Source: Bacteriovorax sp. PP10
Lineage (GTDB): Bacteria; Bdellovibrionota; Bacteriovoracia; Bacteriovoracales; Bacteriovoracaceae
DNA length: 64,000 nucleotides
Reading direction: 5' to 3'
NCBI RefSeq assembly: GCF_035013165.1
Contig: NZ_JAYGJQ010000001.1
Location: forward strand, 868,001 to 932,000
Shown: piece after piece, positions 38,795-46,598 of the stretch
Layout: every line of letters starts with the position of its first letter
Numbering within the stretch: the first letter of the stretch is position 1
The notes under the pieces: model-generated
Seen by the model: the letters and a program-made list of their open reading frames with translations, nothing else
The model's database searches: none
What the model was told of the DNA's origin: nothing
Translations under genes and position numbers: made by a program

Positions 38795-39952
38795 ATGCTC
38801 AAACTTTTTTTCATCACACTACTAATCGTCATTAGTTCGGTTCAGGAAGCATTCAGCGGCCCGGTCGTCAGTGTACGCATTGGTAAATCCTTAAAAAATA
38901 TTCACGTCACCGGATTAGATTTAAAAAGACACTTAATCTTTAATAACGATTTTAAAAGTTACACTGGTAAAAAAACAGTGAAGTTTAATTGTGAAACTTA
39001 TACGACATTAAACAACCAAAGAAATAAACCTATCCTACTGGCGACTCTTGAGTCTCCAACAGGTTTGTTGTCCTATGAAAATGTAAAGTACCAGGGTCTC
39101 TTTAAAGTTGTGACAAATCCTAAAGGGGATAGTTGTGACATCATTAATGATATTCCAATGGAAGCTTATATCAGTTCACTTCTAACGAAAGAGATGAACT
39201 CTAAGTGGCCGATTGAAGCGCTAAAAGCACAAGCTGTCGCAGCTAGAAGTTATGCTCTTCATAAAATGAAAAGTCAGCAGGTAAGTAAAGAGCTTGGTAG
39301 TGAAGCGTTTTATGATTTAGAGAGTTCAGAAAAGCATCAGGTGAGTGGGGCCTTCTTTGATTCAACTCCATCAACTGTTCTTGCAGCAAGTGAAACCAGA
39401 GGTGAAGTTTTATTAACCGCAGATGGCCAGCTTCGTCCGATTTTTTTCAATTCAAAATGTGGCGGTAAAACACTGAGACCTGATCAGGTCTGGCACAATC
39501 GCGAACCAAGTTATCAATCAGTGAACTGTCCATTCTGTCACAATATCGGACCTAAGAGCTGGAGCAAGTGGATCAGTCAGGATCGTATGAAAGACTTCTT
39601 TAGATGGGCAAGCGAAAAGAAAATTCTGCAAGAAAAGTTAGAGTCTAATTTTTCTTCGGTTGTTCTTGTTCCGGATAATATCGATAAATTCACAGTTAAT
39701 TTTTATATTAACGACAGGCCTTATATAGTTGAGAAGGCCGCACTTCGAAGATTTTTTGGAAATGTATTGTTTCCATCAAACTCTTTTGCACTAGAAGTTA
39801 AACATGGAAACTTCACAGCGTACGGCGAAGGCCTGGGACATGGAGTTGGTTTATGCCAAATGGGTGCTTTTGCCATGGCCCGCATGGGTTGGTCTTATAA
39901 AAAAATCCTCGCACACTACTTTCCTGAACACGTTCTGAAAAAGATGTATTAG
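38795..39952 (+). CDS. SpoIID/LytB-domain protein, putative lytic transglycosylase
   Basis: About 385 residues with an N-terminal signal peptide (MLKLFFITLLIVISSVQEAFS). The SpoIID core is clear: NDIPMEAYISSLLTKEMNSKW with the expected catalytic Glu in KEM, then PIEALKAQAVAARSYAL, later FFNSKCGGKT, and near the C-terminus GEGLGHGVGLCQMGAFAMARMGWSYKKIL in pieces typical of the family. SpoIID cuts glycan strands that have lost their stem peptides. The next gene, 10 bases downstream, is an amidase, which makes such denuded strands. The start at 38795 is the first ATG; a TTG lies 18 bases upstream. Confidence 0.87.
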   Translation: MLKLFFITLLIVISSVQEAFSGPVVSVRIGKSLKNIHVTGLDLKRHLIFNNDFKSYTGKKTVKFNCETYTTLNNQRNKPILLATLESPTGLLSYENVKYQGLFKVVTNPKGDSCDIINDIPMEAYISSLLTKEMNSKWPIEALKAQAVAARSYALHKMKSQQVSKELGSEAFYDLESSEKHQVSGAFFDSTPSTVLAASETRGEVLLTADGQLRPIFFNSKCGGKTLRPDQVWHNREPSYQSVNCPFCHNIGPKSWSKWISQDRMKDFFRWASEKKILQEKLESNFSSVVLVPDNIDKFTVNFYINDRPYIVEKAALRRFFGNVLFPSNSFALEVKHGNFTAYGEGLGHGVGLCQMGAFAMARMGWSYKKILAHYFPEHVLKKMY

Positions 39953-39962
39953 ACTATTCCTA

Positions 39963-40748
39963 ATGACATTACTGAAATCACTTTTTATTTTGAGCGCCAG
40001 TCTCTTTATGCTTACCCGAGCAGAAGCATTGACCATTCTTATTGACCCCGGACATGGCGGTGAAGAAGATGGTGCTGTGGCAACCACTCAAGGTGAAGCT
40101 GTTCCTCGAGTTATTAAAGAAAAAGATATCGCGCTTTCAATCGCCAAGAGAATTCACGAACTTCTTCAGCAGAAAAATTACAGCGTCTATTTAACGAGAA
40201 GTATTGATCGTACAGTGACTCTTCCTGAGCGCGCCTCAATTGCTGAGAAGACCAGAGCAGATCTTTTCATCTCAGTTCATATCAACTCAAGTCCTGAAGG
40301 TGGAGCGGTTGGTTTTGAAACGTATTATTTAGATAACCATAATGATGTCGCGATTAAAAAAGTTGAGAAGACAGAGAACATTCAAAGTGACGGCGAGAAT
40401 ATTGTTGTCCAACAAATTTTGGTTGATCTGGTTGTCGATCAAACAGTGAGCACTTCAAAACCCCTCGCTGAAAGTATCCATTCTGAATTAAAAAGTGATG
40501 TGGGAAGAAAATATAAAATTCCAAGCCGTGGTGTGAAGCCAGGATTGTTTTATGTTTTAGCTCTTTCTAAAAGACCCGGTGTTCTTCTTGAAGTGGGATT
40601 CATTTCTACTCAGAAAGAAAGAGTGCGCATGATGGACCCGAAATTTCAAGACACTTATGCCAGAGCGGTAGTGAAGGGAATTGAGAATTACATCAAAAAG
40701 AGAAATGCGAAAGCGACGCCCAGACAATATATCAAAAAGAAGAAATAA
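39963..40748 (+). CDS. N-acetylmuramoyl-L-alanine amidase (Amidase_3)
   Basis: 261 residues with a signal peptide (MTLLKSLFILSASLFMLTRA). It is a zinc amidase that removes stem peptides from peptidoglycan. The metal and catalytic residues are all visible: His in LIDPGHGGE, Glu in IKEKDIAL, His in FISVHINSS, and the catalytic Glu in LLEVGFIS. TRSIDRTVTLPERA is the standard family segment. An insertion around residues 115-175 may be the regulatory helix that blocks the active site in AmiC-type enzymes. It lies 10 bases behind the SpoIID-like gene and is followed by a terminator. Confidence 0.92.
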   Translation: MTLLKSLFILSASLFMLTRAEALTILIDPGHGGEEDGAVATTQGEAVPRVIKEKDIALSIAKRIHELLQQKNYSVYLTRSIDRTVTLPERASIAEKTRADLFISVHINSSPEGGAVGFETYYLDNHNDVAIKKVEKTENIQSDGENIVVQQILVDLVVDQTVSTSKPLAESIHSELKSDVGRKYKIPSRGVKPGLFYVLALSKRPGVLLEVGFISTQKERVRMMDPKFQDTYARAVVKGIENYIKKRNAKATPRQYIKKKK

Positions 40749-40777
40749 AAAAGGCCCGCTTTAAGCGGGCCTTTTAT
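40747..40777. terminator. Bidirectional Rho-independent terminator
   Basis: Stem GGCCCGCT/AGCGGGCC (40753-40760, 40764-40771), loop TTA, extended by A/T pairs on both sides. Confidence 0.93.
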
Positions 40778-40796
40778 TTTTTATAAGATCTTTTTT

Positions 40797-41456
40797 TTAG
40801 TTACATCTAGGTGGAGCAAAAGATGTTGGAACCTGTATCGCTGTTGGCGAGTAAGGGTTGTTTAAATCTCTTTGCGAAGTAATGTATGTCTGCTGACTTA
40901 AGCTTACAACGTTGTATCCACAAGTCGCTGTTGAACTTACCACGATTCCGTTAGGAGTGATGAAGTTTGTAAGAGCGCGCTCGTTAGAGATAACTGATGG
41001 AAGGTTTGCCGAAGCATTTTTCATTTCACAGAATGACAGAGTTACGTTGAACCCCATTACAGTCGATCCATTCATAACCTGAGTTACGAACATTAAATCG
41101 CGGTAAGCACTTACCCCAATCCACATTTTGTTAACAGTACCACCACTTGGTGAAAATCCTGAAGTCCAGTTTCCATTGATTTTGTTAGCACCGATAATTC
41201 CACCTTGAACATAAAAACTTACGTCATTAGTTAGGCGGTATCCATTCAAACAAGCAACGCTTGATTTGATACTTTGGACTTGGTTAACAATAGTAGAACC
41301 AGCTGCCGTATTTAATGAGCTGTTACCCGTATAAAAAGGTGAAGAGCCGGAAACTCCGCTACTACTCACTTTGTTTTCTTTTTTACCACAAGAGGTAAGC
41401 AGTAATGCGCTTACTACAAGGCATAGGTTCAAAGAATGTTTTAAATGCAATTTCAT
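40797..41456 (-). CDS. Lipoprotein of unknown function
   Basis: 219 residues. Lipoprotein signal with lipobox LLTSC (Cys near residue 23) followed by GKKENK. A Ser/Gly/Thr-rich linker then leads to a beta-rich domain with four Cys (VACLNG, LSFCEM, TATCGYN and C-terminal PPRCN). Likely anchored to the outer membrane facing the periplasm or surface. GGAGATATGAG precedes the ATG. No family recognised. Confidence 0.72.
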   Translation of the reverse strand: MKLHLKHSLNLCLVVSALLLTSCGKKENKVSSSGVSGSSPFYTGNSSLNTAAGSTIVNQVQSIKSSVACLNGYRLTNDVSFYVQGGIIGANKINGNWTSGFSPSGGTVNKMWIGVSAYRDLMFVTQVMNGSTVMGFNVTLSFCEMKNASANLPSVISNERALTNFITPNGIVVSSTATCGYNVVSLSQQTYITSQRDLNNPYSPTAIQVPTSFAPPRCN

Positions 41457-41631
41457 CTCATATCTCCATGAGTGGGATTTGTGTCTATACTCTAATCGGG
41501 TAATTTATCAAAACACTTTAGTGCTTTCGGAATAGTGAAGAAAAAAAGTCAGATATATTGAAGAATTTTGCAGATTTAGACGATAAGTAATTAAATAATA
41601 TCTATTATCAATAACTGTCCTATATTAAGGG

Positions 41632-42567
41632 ATGATGATGAAATCGTTTACACATTATAAAGAAAGAGTTCTGAAGCACTTAGATGATGAAGAACAGATG
41701 TTTAAAATAGGGATGGGGCTTAAGTTCCTGGGTGTCTCTGTTATATGCACGGTTTCGGTTTTACTCTTCACTTATCTTCTTATCAGGATCGACTTGATAT
41801 TTTTTGTGGCCCATGGTTTTCCTGGTGCCCTTGATTTTAAAGAAGCTTTTATCGAATTCATTTATTCGTCTTTATATGATGAAGTCATCTGGATTGCGCT
41901 GTCTGGATTTTTTGTTTTCGCTCTTGGTTACTATTTATCAGGAATCATGATTCGTCCCTTTAAAGTTATTGGGCAGTATTGTGATGATAAGATCAGTGAT
42001 AAAAAAAATTACTACACACCTGATTTTTTCTCTGACCTAAAGCTACTAACGTCATTTTCAGTTTTCTTTTTCACAAAGGTTGATGAGGGAGCGATTAAAG
42101 GAAAACTAGGGCAGGTTGAAATACCTACTCATTTTACGCGTATTCATAAACCAAACTTTGAAAGAAACTTTTTCTTCAATTATCTGTTCATCATTGCAAT
42201 TTTTGCCCTTATGTCTTCACTTGGAATCATTGCCTTGAACCTGGAATTCCGCGATCAGGTGAGTGATCTGGCAAGGAGATTCCTGGCAGATAACAAGCAG
42301 GCCACTTACTTTTTAGACGAACAATTTGTTATCGCAGATATCGCCGTCTATTTCTTCGTATCCTTACATTTGTTTCTTTACTTCCTCTTAGGTGTGCATA
42401 TGTACTCTAAAGTTGCGACTCCGGCCTTTGCGGTCTTTGCAACAATGCGATCATTCCTCAAAGGGAACCATCACAACAGAGTGCATTTAATCGGCTATTA
42501 TTATCTGCGAGGAGACTGTCGTAAGATTAATAAGTATCTCGATCATGTGCAGAAAAACCTGACTTAA
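41632..42567 (+). CDS. Four-helix membrane protein with HAMP-like C-terminus
   Basis: 311 residues with four predicted membrane segments in two pairs (about 32-52, 83-106 and 183-204, 237-258). The second pair is followed by AVFATMRSFLKGNHHNRVHLIGYYYLRGDCRKINKYLD in pieces that look like a HAMP linker: a first helix, a Gly/Arg connector, a second helix. The first pair is also followed by a helix with a P-F motif (MIRPFKVIG). No kinase or receptor output domain is attached. Function unknown. The protein may be a stand-alone membrane signalling or scaffold subunit. Confidence 0.65.
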   Translation: MMMKSFTHYKERVLKHLDDEEQMFKIGMGLKFLGVSVICTVSVLLFTYLLIRIDLIFFVAHGFPGALDFKEAFIEFIYSSLYDEVIWIALSGFFVFALGYYLSGIMIRPFKVIGQYCDDKISDKKNYYTPDFFSDLKLLTSFSVFFFTKVDEGAIKGKLGQVEIPTHFTRIHKPNFERNFFFNYLFIIAIFALMSSLGIIALNLEFRDQVSDLARRFLADNKQATYFLDEQFVIADIAVYFFVSLHLFLYFLLGVHMYSKVATPAFAVFATMRSFLKGNHHNRVHLIGYYYLRGDCRKINKYLDHVQKNLT

Positions 42568-42671
42568 ACAGTTTTAAAATTCTTTTTGTATTAATACTTT
42601 GAAAAATCTCCAAAATTTGAGAAAATGGTGGAACTAAAAATGTTAGTTACGGTTACCAACAAAGGATGGAT

Positions 42672-43469
42672 ATGAAATTTTCAAAATTGCTCGTGCTATT
42701 TCTAAGTACAGTGCTTCTAGCAAGCTGTACGTCAGATGAAAAAATGAAACAACAAATGTCAAAAATCTTAAAAGAAGATCCAAAAATTTTGACTGACGCA
42801 ATTGAAAAACATCCTGCTGAATTCATTACTGCTCTTCAAAACGCTGCTAAAAATGCTCAAGATGCAATGGGGAAGCAACGTGAAGAAGACGAAAAGAAAA
42901 AACTTGAAGAGTCATTTGATAAGCCACTTGTAGCTGTTATCAGATCTGACGAATCAATTCGTGGACCAAAAGACGCTCCACTTACACTTGTTGAATACTC
43001 TGACTTTGAATGCCCATTCTGTTCTCGTGGTTACCAGACAGTTATGGACCTTATGAAGAAATACCCAGGGAAAATTCGTTTCGTGTATAAGCACCTTCCA
43101 TTAAGCTTCCACGAGCAAGCTATGATTTCTGCTCAGTACTACGAAGCAATCCGTCTTCAAGACGAAAAGAAAGCTTTCGCTTTCCACGATGAAATTTTCC
43201 AAAACCAAGCGAAACTTAAAAATGGAGTAGCATTCTTAGATGCATCTGCAAAAAAAGTTGGTGCTGATCTTGCGAAAGTGAAAAAAGATCTTAACTCTGA
43301 TGCAGTTAAAGGAAGAATCGCAGCTGATATGAAAGAAGCTGGTGAATTCGGAATGCAAGGAACTCCAGGGTTCCTACTTAACGGTGTTCCAGTTCGTGGT
43401 GCTTACCCAGCTGATTACTTCGTTAGTTTAGTAGATGAATTAACAAAACGTGGAAAAGTTAAACTTTAG
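42672..43469 (+). CDS. DsbA-family thioredoxin-fold lipoprotein
   Basis: 265 residues from the ATG at 42672, which has AAAGG at 6 bases; an ATG 6 bases upstream abuts that site. A lipobox (LASC, Cys19) anchors it. A helical, Lys/Gln-rich region (about 25-90) is followed by a DsbA/DsbG-like thioredoxin fold. The active site is CPFC (C114 and C117), preceded by VEYSDFE, and the cis-Pro loop is QGTPGFLLNG. It should oxidise, isomerise or reduce disulfides of envelope proteins. Several Cys-rich exported proteins in this window could be clients (inference). No DsbB is present here. Confidence 0.87.
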   Translation: MKFSKLLVLFLSTVLLASCTSDEKMKQQMSKILKEDPKILTDAIEKHPAEFITALQNAAKNAQDAMGKQREEDEKKKLEESFDKPLVAVIRSDESIRGPKDAPLTLVEYSDFECPFCSRGYQTVMDLMKKYPGKIRFVYKHLPLSFHEQAMISAQYYEAIRLQDEKKAFAFHDEIFQNQAKLKNGVAFLDASAKKVGADLAKVKKDLNSDAVKGRIAADMKEAGEFGMQGTPGFLLNGVPVRGAYPADYFVSLVDELTKRGKVKL

Positions 43470-43526
43470 TTTAACGAAGCGTTTCTCTACGAAATTTGTC
43501 TTTTTAGAAAGTCTGATTATAATATC

Positions 43527-43561
43527 TTTAAAGGGTCGCAACTTTGCGGCCCTTTTTTTTA
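43527..43561 (+). terminator. Rho-independent terminator
   Basis: Arms AAGGGTCGCAA (43531-43541) and TTGCGGCCCTT (43544-43554) pair with one G-U; an eight-T run follows. It ends the DsbA-like gene. Confidence 0.88.
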
Positions 43562-43588
43562 ACTACTACATCAACACATGAGTATTTT

Positions 43589-44023
43589 ATGGAAGGATCT
43601 TACGGTTCTCTAGGGCTAAGAATGAAGCGCACGTATCGTACAAACGAGGCGAACGAACTTCTTACGTTAAAAGACTTTGTTGAACATAAATTCATGATCA
43701 AGGACCAGGACGAATTAAAGAGAATCTTCGTGAAGGATTTGAAGAGAGTTTTATTAAAAGAAAACCTTTTTGATCTTATCCAAGGATTTTTTGATTTAGA
43801 GACGGATTTGGGGAATGCTTTCGAGCAACTTGATTTTGAAGTGAGTTTGGTTAACTTCGATGAGTTTTATAAAAACTTATCTCCAGTTCTCATGAGATCT
43901 CTTTTAGAGAATGCTAATCAGCCAGACAATGCTGAGATGATTTTGAAGTCTATTAAAGAGGCGTTGAGAATTGCTCTTGAAGAAGAGTTGGTTCAATTGG
44001 AAGATCTTGGAGCTGAATCGTGA
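43589..44023 (+). CDS. Cytoplasmic helical protein of unknown function
   Basis: About 144 residues from the ATG at 43589; longer starts run into the terminator. No signal peptide, membrane segment or Cys. Mostly acidic amphipathic helices (FVEHKFMIKDQDELKRIF, LLKENLFDLIQGFFDLE). The stop overlaps the GTG start of the HU/IHF gene (GTGA), so the two are translationally coupled and may act together at the nucleoid or on flagellar genes that follow. Family not recognised. Confidence 0.68.
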   Translation: MEGSYGSLGLRMKRTYRTNEANELLTLKDFVEHKFMIKDQDELKRIFVKDLKRVLLKENLFDLIQGFFDLETDLGNAFEQLDFEVSLVNFDEFYKNLSPVLMRSLLENANQPDNAEMILKSIKEALRIALEEELVQLEDLGAES

Positions 44024-44298
44024 ATCGTAAGGAATTGATTGAAGTTCTTTTAAAAGACCGCGATTTATCGACGATGACAAAAAAACAAGCTAATCAATTT
44101 ATTGATGTCATGTTGGATACTATAAAGAGAACTGTGAAAAAAGGTGAAGACGTAACTCTTGTGGGTTTCGGGACTTTTACTAAATCAAGAAAAGCTTCTC
44201 GTCTTGGAGTGAATCCATCGACGGGTGAGAGAATCAGAATCAGAGCGCGTGTTGTTCCTAAGTTCAAACCAGGAAAGCCTTGGAAAGACTCGCTATAA
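44020..44298 (+). CDS. HU/IHF-family DNA-binding protein
   Basis: 92 residues, a standard HU/IHF monomer. The N-terminal helices begin MNRKELIEVLL. The dimer core has GEDVTLVGFGTF, and the DNA-inserting arm has the conserved GVNPSTGERIRI with the intercalating Pro, ending FKPGKPWKDSL. It bends DNA in the nucleoid. The start is GTG, overlapping the previous stop. IHF-type proteins often assist sigma-54 promoters, but no such promoter was identified here. Confidence 0.92.
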   Translation: MNRKELIEVLLKDRDLSTMTKKQANQFIDVMLDTIKRTVKKGEDVTLVGFGTFTKSRKASRLGVNPSTGERIRIRARVVPKFKPGKPWKDSL

Positions 44299-44416
44299 TT
44301 AACGAGTTCAGTCAGGTAATTTTTTCCCATGTCAAACCTTCAACTGTCAAAACCCCCTAGATAAGTAGGTGATTTACCCGAAAGCGGAATAATTTTCCAT
44401 TTTTACGTAACATCAC

Positions 44417-44445
44417 TTGAACCAAATTGCCTTCCTATGTATAAT
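44417..44445 (+). promoter_or_regulatory. Sigma-70-type promoter of the flagellar operon
   Basis: TTGAAC (44417-44422), exact 17-base spacer, TATAAT (44440-44445), 23 bases before the fliL ATG. This is the best housekeeping promoter in the 170-base gap 44299-44468 and no FliA-like site is visible there. Confidence 0.72.
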
Positions 44446-44468
44446 TTTTGACAGGTACCCACTAAACC

Positions 44469-45089
44469 ATGGAAGGTGAAGAGTTGTCCGAAGAAAAGAA
44501 GACTGATGATCATGAAGGATCAGCTGCAACGTCTGGAAAAAATCCTCTATTAGTAGTTCTTGTATTGGTAAATACTCTTGCTGTATGTGCAATTGGCTTT
44601 TTTCAATTTCAAAATCACAAAAAATTAAACTCAGTTACGACTGCTGCAGATGTAATGCAACAGGAACTTGCTGGCGGTGAACACGGTGGCGGTGAACCTG
44701 CTGCTGCTGGTGGTGAGCACGGAGCTCCTGCGGCCGGTGGTGAACATGGTGGTGCTGCTGGTGCAGCTCCAGCTGTGAAAACAGATGGTCTAATGTATCC
44801 AATCGATCCATTTACGGCCAACCTTGCTCAAGGCGAAGGACCTAAGAGATACATTCGTATTTCATTGGTTCTAAAATTTACAAAAGATACAAAAAAAGAA
44901 GAAGTTGATTCACGTAAACCTCAGATTAGTGATGCAATCATCAGTATGTTGAATGCAAAAAAGCCGGAAGAGTTATTAAAACGTGAAGGGAAAGATTACC
45001 TAAAAGAAGAAATCAAGACAGCAATCAATAATTTTATGATTGATGGCCATCTTGAAGATATCTATTATGTAGGATTTCAAATTAACTAG
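44469..45089 (+). CDS. fliL: Flagellar basal-body protein FliL
   Basis: 206 residues. FliL sits around the stator and supports torque. It has a short acidic N-terminus, one membrane segment (about 25-45, PLLVVLVLVNTLAVCAIGFF), a linker, and the periplasmic FliL domain (about 100-206: YPIDPFTANLA, KRYIRISLVLKF, IKTAINNFMIDG). The linker is unusual: three GGEHG units separated by Gly, Ala and Pro. It is first in a long operon. ATG at 44469 is used; a TTG 15 bases downstream has a better Shine-Dalgarno (GGAAGG) and could be the true start. Confidence 0.88.
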   Translation: MEGEELSEEKKTDDHEGSAATSGKNPLLVVLVLVNTLAVCAIGFFQFQNHKKLNSVTTAADVMQQELAGGEHGGGEPAAAGGEHGAPAAGGEHGGAAGAAPAVKTDGLMYPIDPFTANLAQGEGPKRYIRISLVLKFTKDTKKEEVDSRKPQISDAIISMLNAKKPEELLKREGKDYLKEEIKTAINNFMIDGHLEDIYYVGFQIN

Positions 45090-45163
45090 TTTTTCGTTTT
45101 CGCGCTTACTGACATGAGGTCAGTGTGGCACACGAGCTTTAAGAATCCCAGGAGGGGAGAATT

Positions 45164-46192
45164 ATGGCACAAGTTTTAAGTCAAGATGAAGTAGATGCAC
45201 TATTAAACGCAGTTAACGACGGTGGAACTGATTCGTTTGCAGGCGGTGGTGATAGTAGTAGTGGCGGTGGTGCAGAAGACTCTGATGAAAATATTCAGAC
45301 TTATGACCTTACTAACCAAGATAGAGTAATCCGTGGAAGAATGCCAATCCTGGAAATCATCTATGAAAGATTCATCAGAAGCTTTCGTGTTTCTCTTTCT
45401 AACTCCCTTAGAAAAATTTCGACTATTTCGATTATTTCTACCGATCTTTTAAAGTTCGGTGAATTCGTAAACACACTTCCGATCCCATCGTGTATGTGCA
45501 TTATGAGATATAACGAACTAAGAGGGCCTGCTCTTTTAGTTTTCGAATCAAAACTTGCTTACGCTATTATCGATTCTTACTTCGGTGGAACTGATAGACC
45601 ATTCACAAAGATTGAAGGAAAAGAATTTACGATGATCGAATTATCATTCATGAGAAAGATCATGGATATGGCGATCAACGATCTTGAGGAAGCATGGGCA
45701 CCAGTTCATAGAATCGACGCTCAATATCTACGTACAGAAATTAACCCTCAGTTCGTAGGGGTTGTTCCTCCTTCTGACGTAATTATCGCAACAACTCTTG
45801 AAGTAGAATTTGAATCGGCTTCAGGAACAATCATGATCGTAGTTCCTTACTCTACGATTGAACCAATTAAACAAAAACTTTCTTCTAGCTTCCAGACAGA
45901 TAACGAGATGGCAGACTCGATCTGGACTCAGGCAATGAACGAACACATCAAGAATACAAAAGCGACTGTGGTTGTTCGTCTGGGCGAAACTGAGATGACT
46001 CTTGGTGATCTACTTACACTGGAGCCGGGAGACGTAATCCCACTTAACCAGGACGCATCTGGTGAAGTGACTGTGGCAATTGAAGGCGTGGATAAAATGA
46101 AATGCTTAATGGGTACTTACAAGGGAAGTCGTGCTGTGCAGATTACCCACGTAGATGCTCCGGTTGCTTACGAAGGTTCAGAAGAAGATTAG
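45164..46192 (+). CDS. fliM: Flagellar motor switch protein FliM
   Basis: 342 residues. FliM forms the C-ring and receives phospho-CheY. The CheY-binding N-terminal motif LSQDEVDALLNAV is intact. A Gly/Ser linker follows (about 20-40), then the middle CheC-like domain (GRMPILEIIYERFIRSFR, the ELRGPALLVFESKLAY part) and the C-terminal SpoA domain (VVVRLGETEMTLGDLLTLEPGDVI) that contacts FliN. The ribosome site is strong (GGAGGGGAG). A small hairpin (ACTGAC/GTCAGT, 45108-45124) lies in the gap to fliL. Confidence 0.97.
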   Translation: MAQVLSQDEVDALLNAVNDGGTDSFAGGGDSSSGGGAEDSDENIQTYDLTNQDRVIRGRMPILEIIYERFIRSFRVSLSNSLRKISTISIISTDLLKFGEFVNTLPIPSCMCIMRYNELRGPALLVFESKLAYAIIDSYFGGTDRPFTKIEGKEFTMIELSFMRKIMDMAINDLEEAWAPVHRIDAQYLRTEINPQFVGVVPPSDVIIATTLEVEFESASGTIMIVVPYSTIEPIKQKLSSSFQTDNEMADSIWTQAMNEHIKNTKATVVVRLGETEMTLGDLLTLEPGDVIPLNQDASGEVTVAIEGVDKMKCLMGTYKGSRAVQITHVDAPVAYEGSEED

Positions 46193-46238
46193 AGAGAAAG
46201 GTAAATTTTTTTAAAACGAGTTAGAGAGAGGAGACGAT

Positions 46239-46571
46239 ATGAATAAGGTTACAGTTGATAGAATGGCAGATTCAGTAAAGGCGGGGGATGATTCTCTCAA
46301 CAAACTTAAAGTCCAGAACCTGGATTTTATTTTAGATATCCCGCTTAAAGTTTCAGTTGAATTGGGTAGAACTCAGATCATCGTGAAAGATTTACTACAG
46401 TTGGGTCAAGGTTCGGTTTTAGAACTTGATAAACTGGCCGGTGAGCCACTTGAGATCCTGGTAAACGGCAAGCTAGTTGCAAAAGGTGAGGTAGTGGTTG
46501 TTAACGAAAAATTTGGTATTCGTTTAACAGACATCATTAGCCCGATCGAACGTATTGAAACTTTAAAATAA
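46239..46571 (+). CDS. fliN: Flagellar motor switch protein FliN
   Basis: 110 residues, mostly one SpoA domain (about 28-105: [21 protein letters not shown], then [26 protein letters not shown] and FGIRLTDII, in pieces). It forms the bottom of the C-ring with FliM and helps dock export cargo. The N-terminal extension is short. GAGAGGAG precedes the ATG. Normal spacing within the operon. Confidence 0.96.
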   Translation: MNKVTVDRMADSVKAGDDSLNKLKVQNLDFILDIPLKVSVELGRTQIIVKDLLQLGQGSVLELDKLAGEPLEILVNGKLVAKGEVVVVNEKFGIRLTDIISPIERIETLK

Positions 46572-46598
46572 TTATTCTCAAGGATTGAGGAGCACGCA

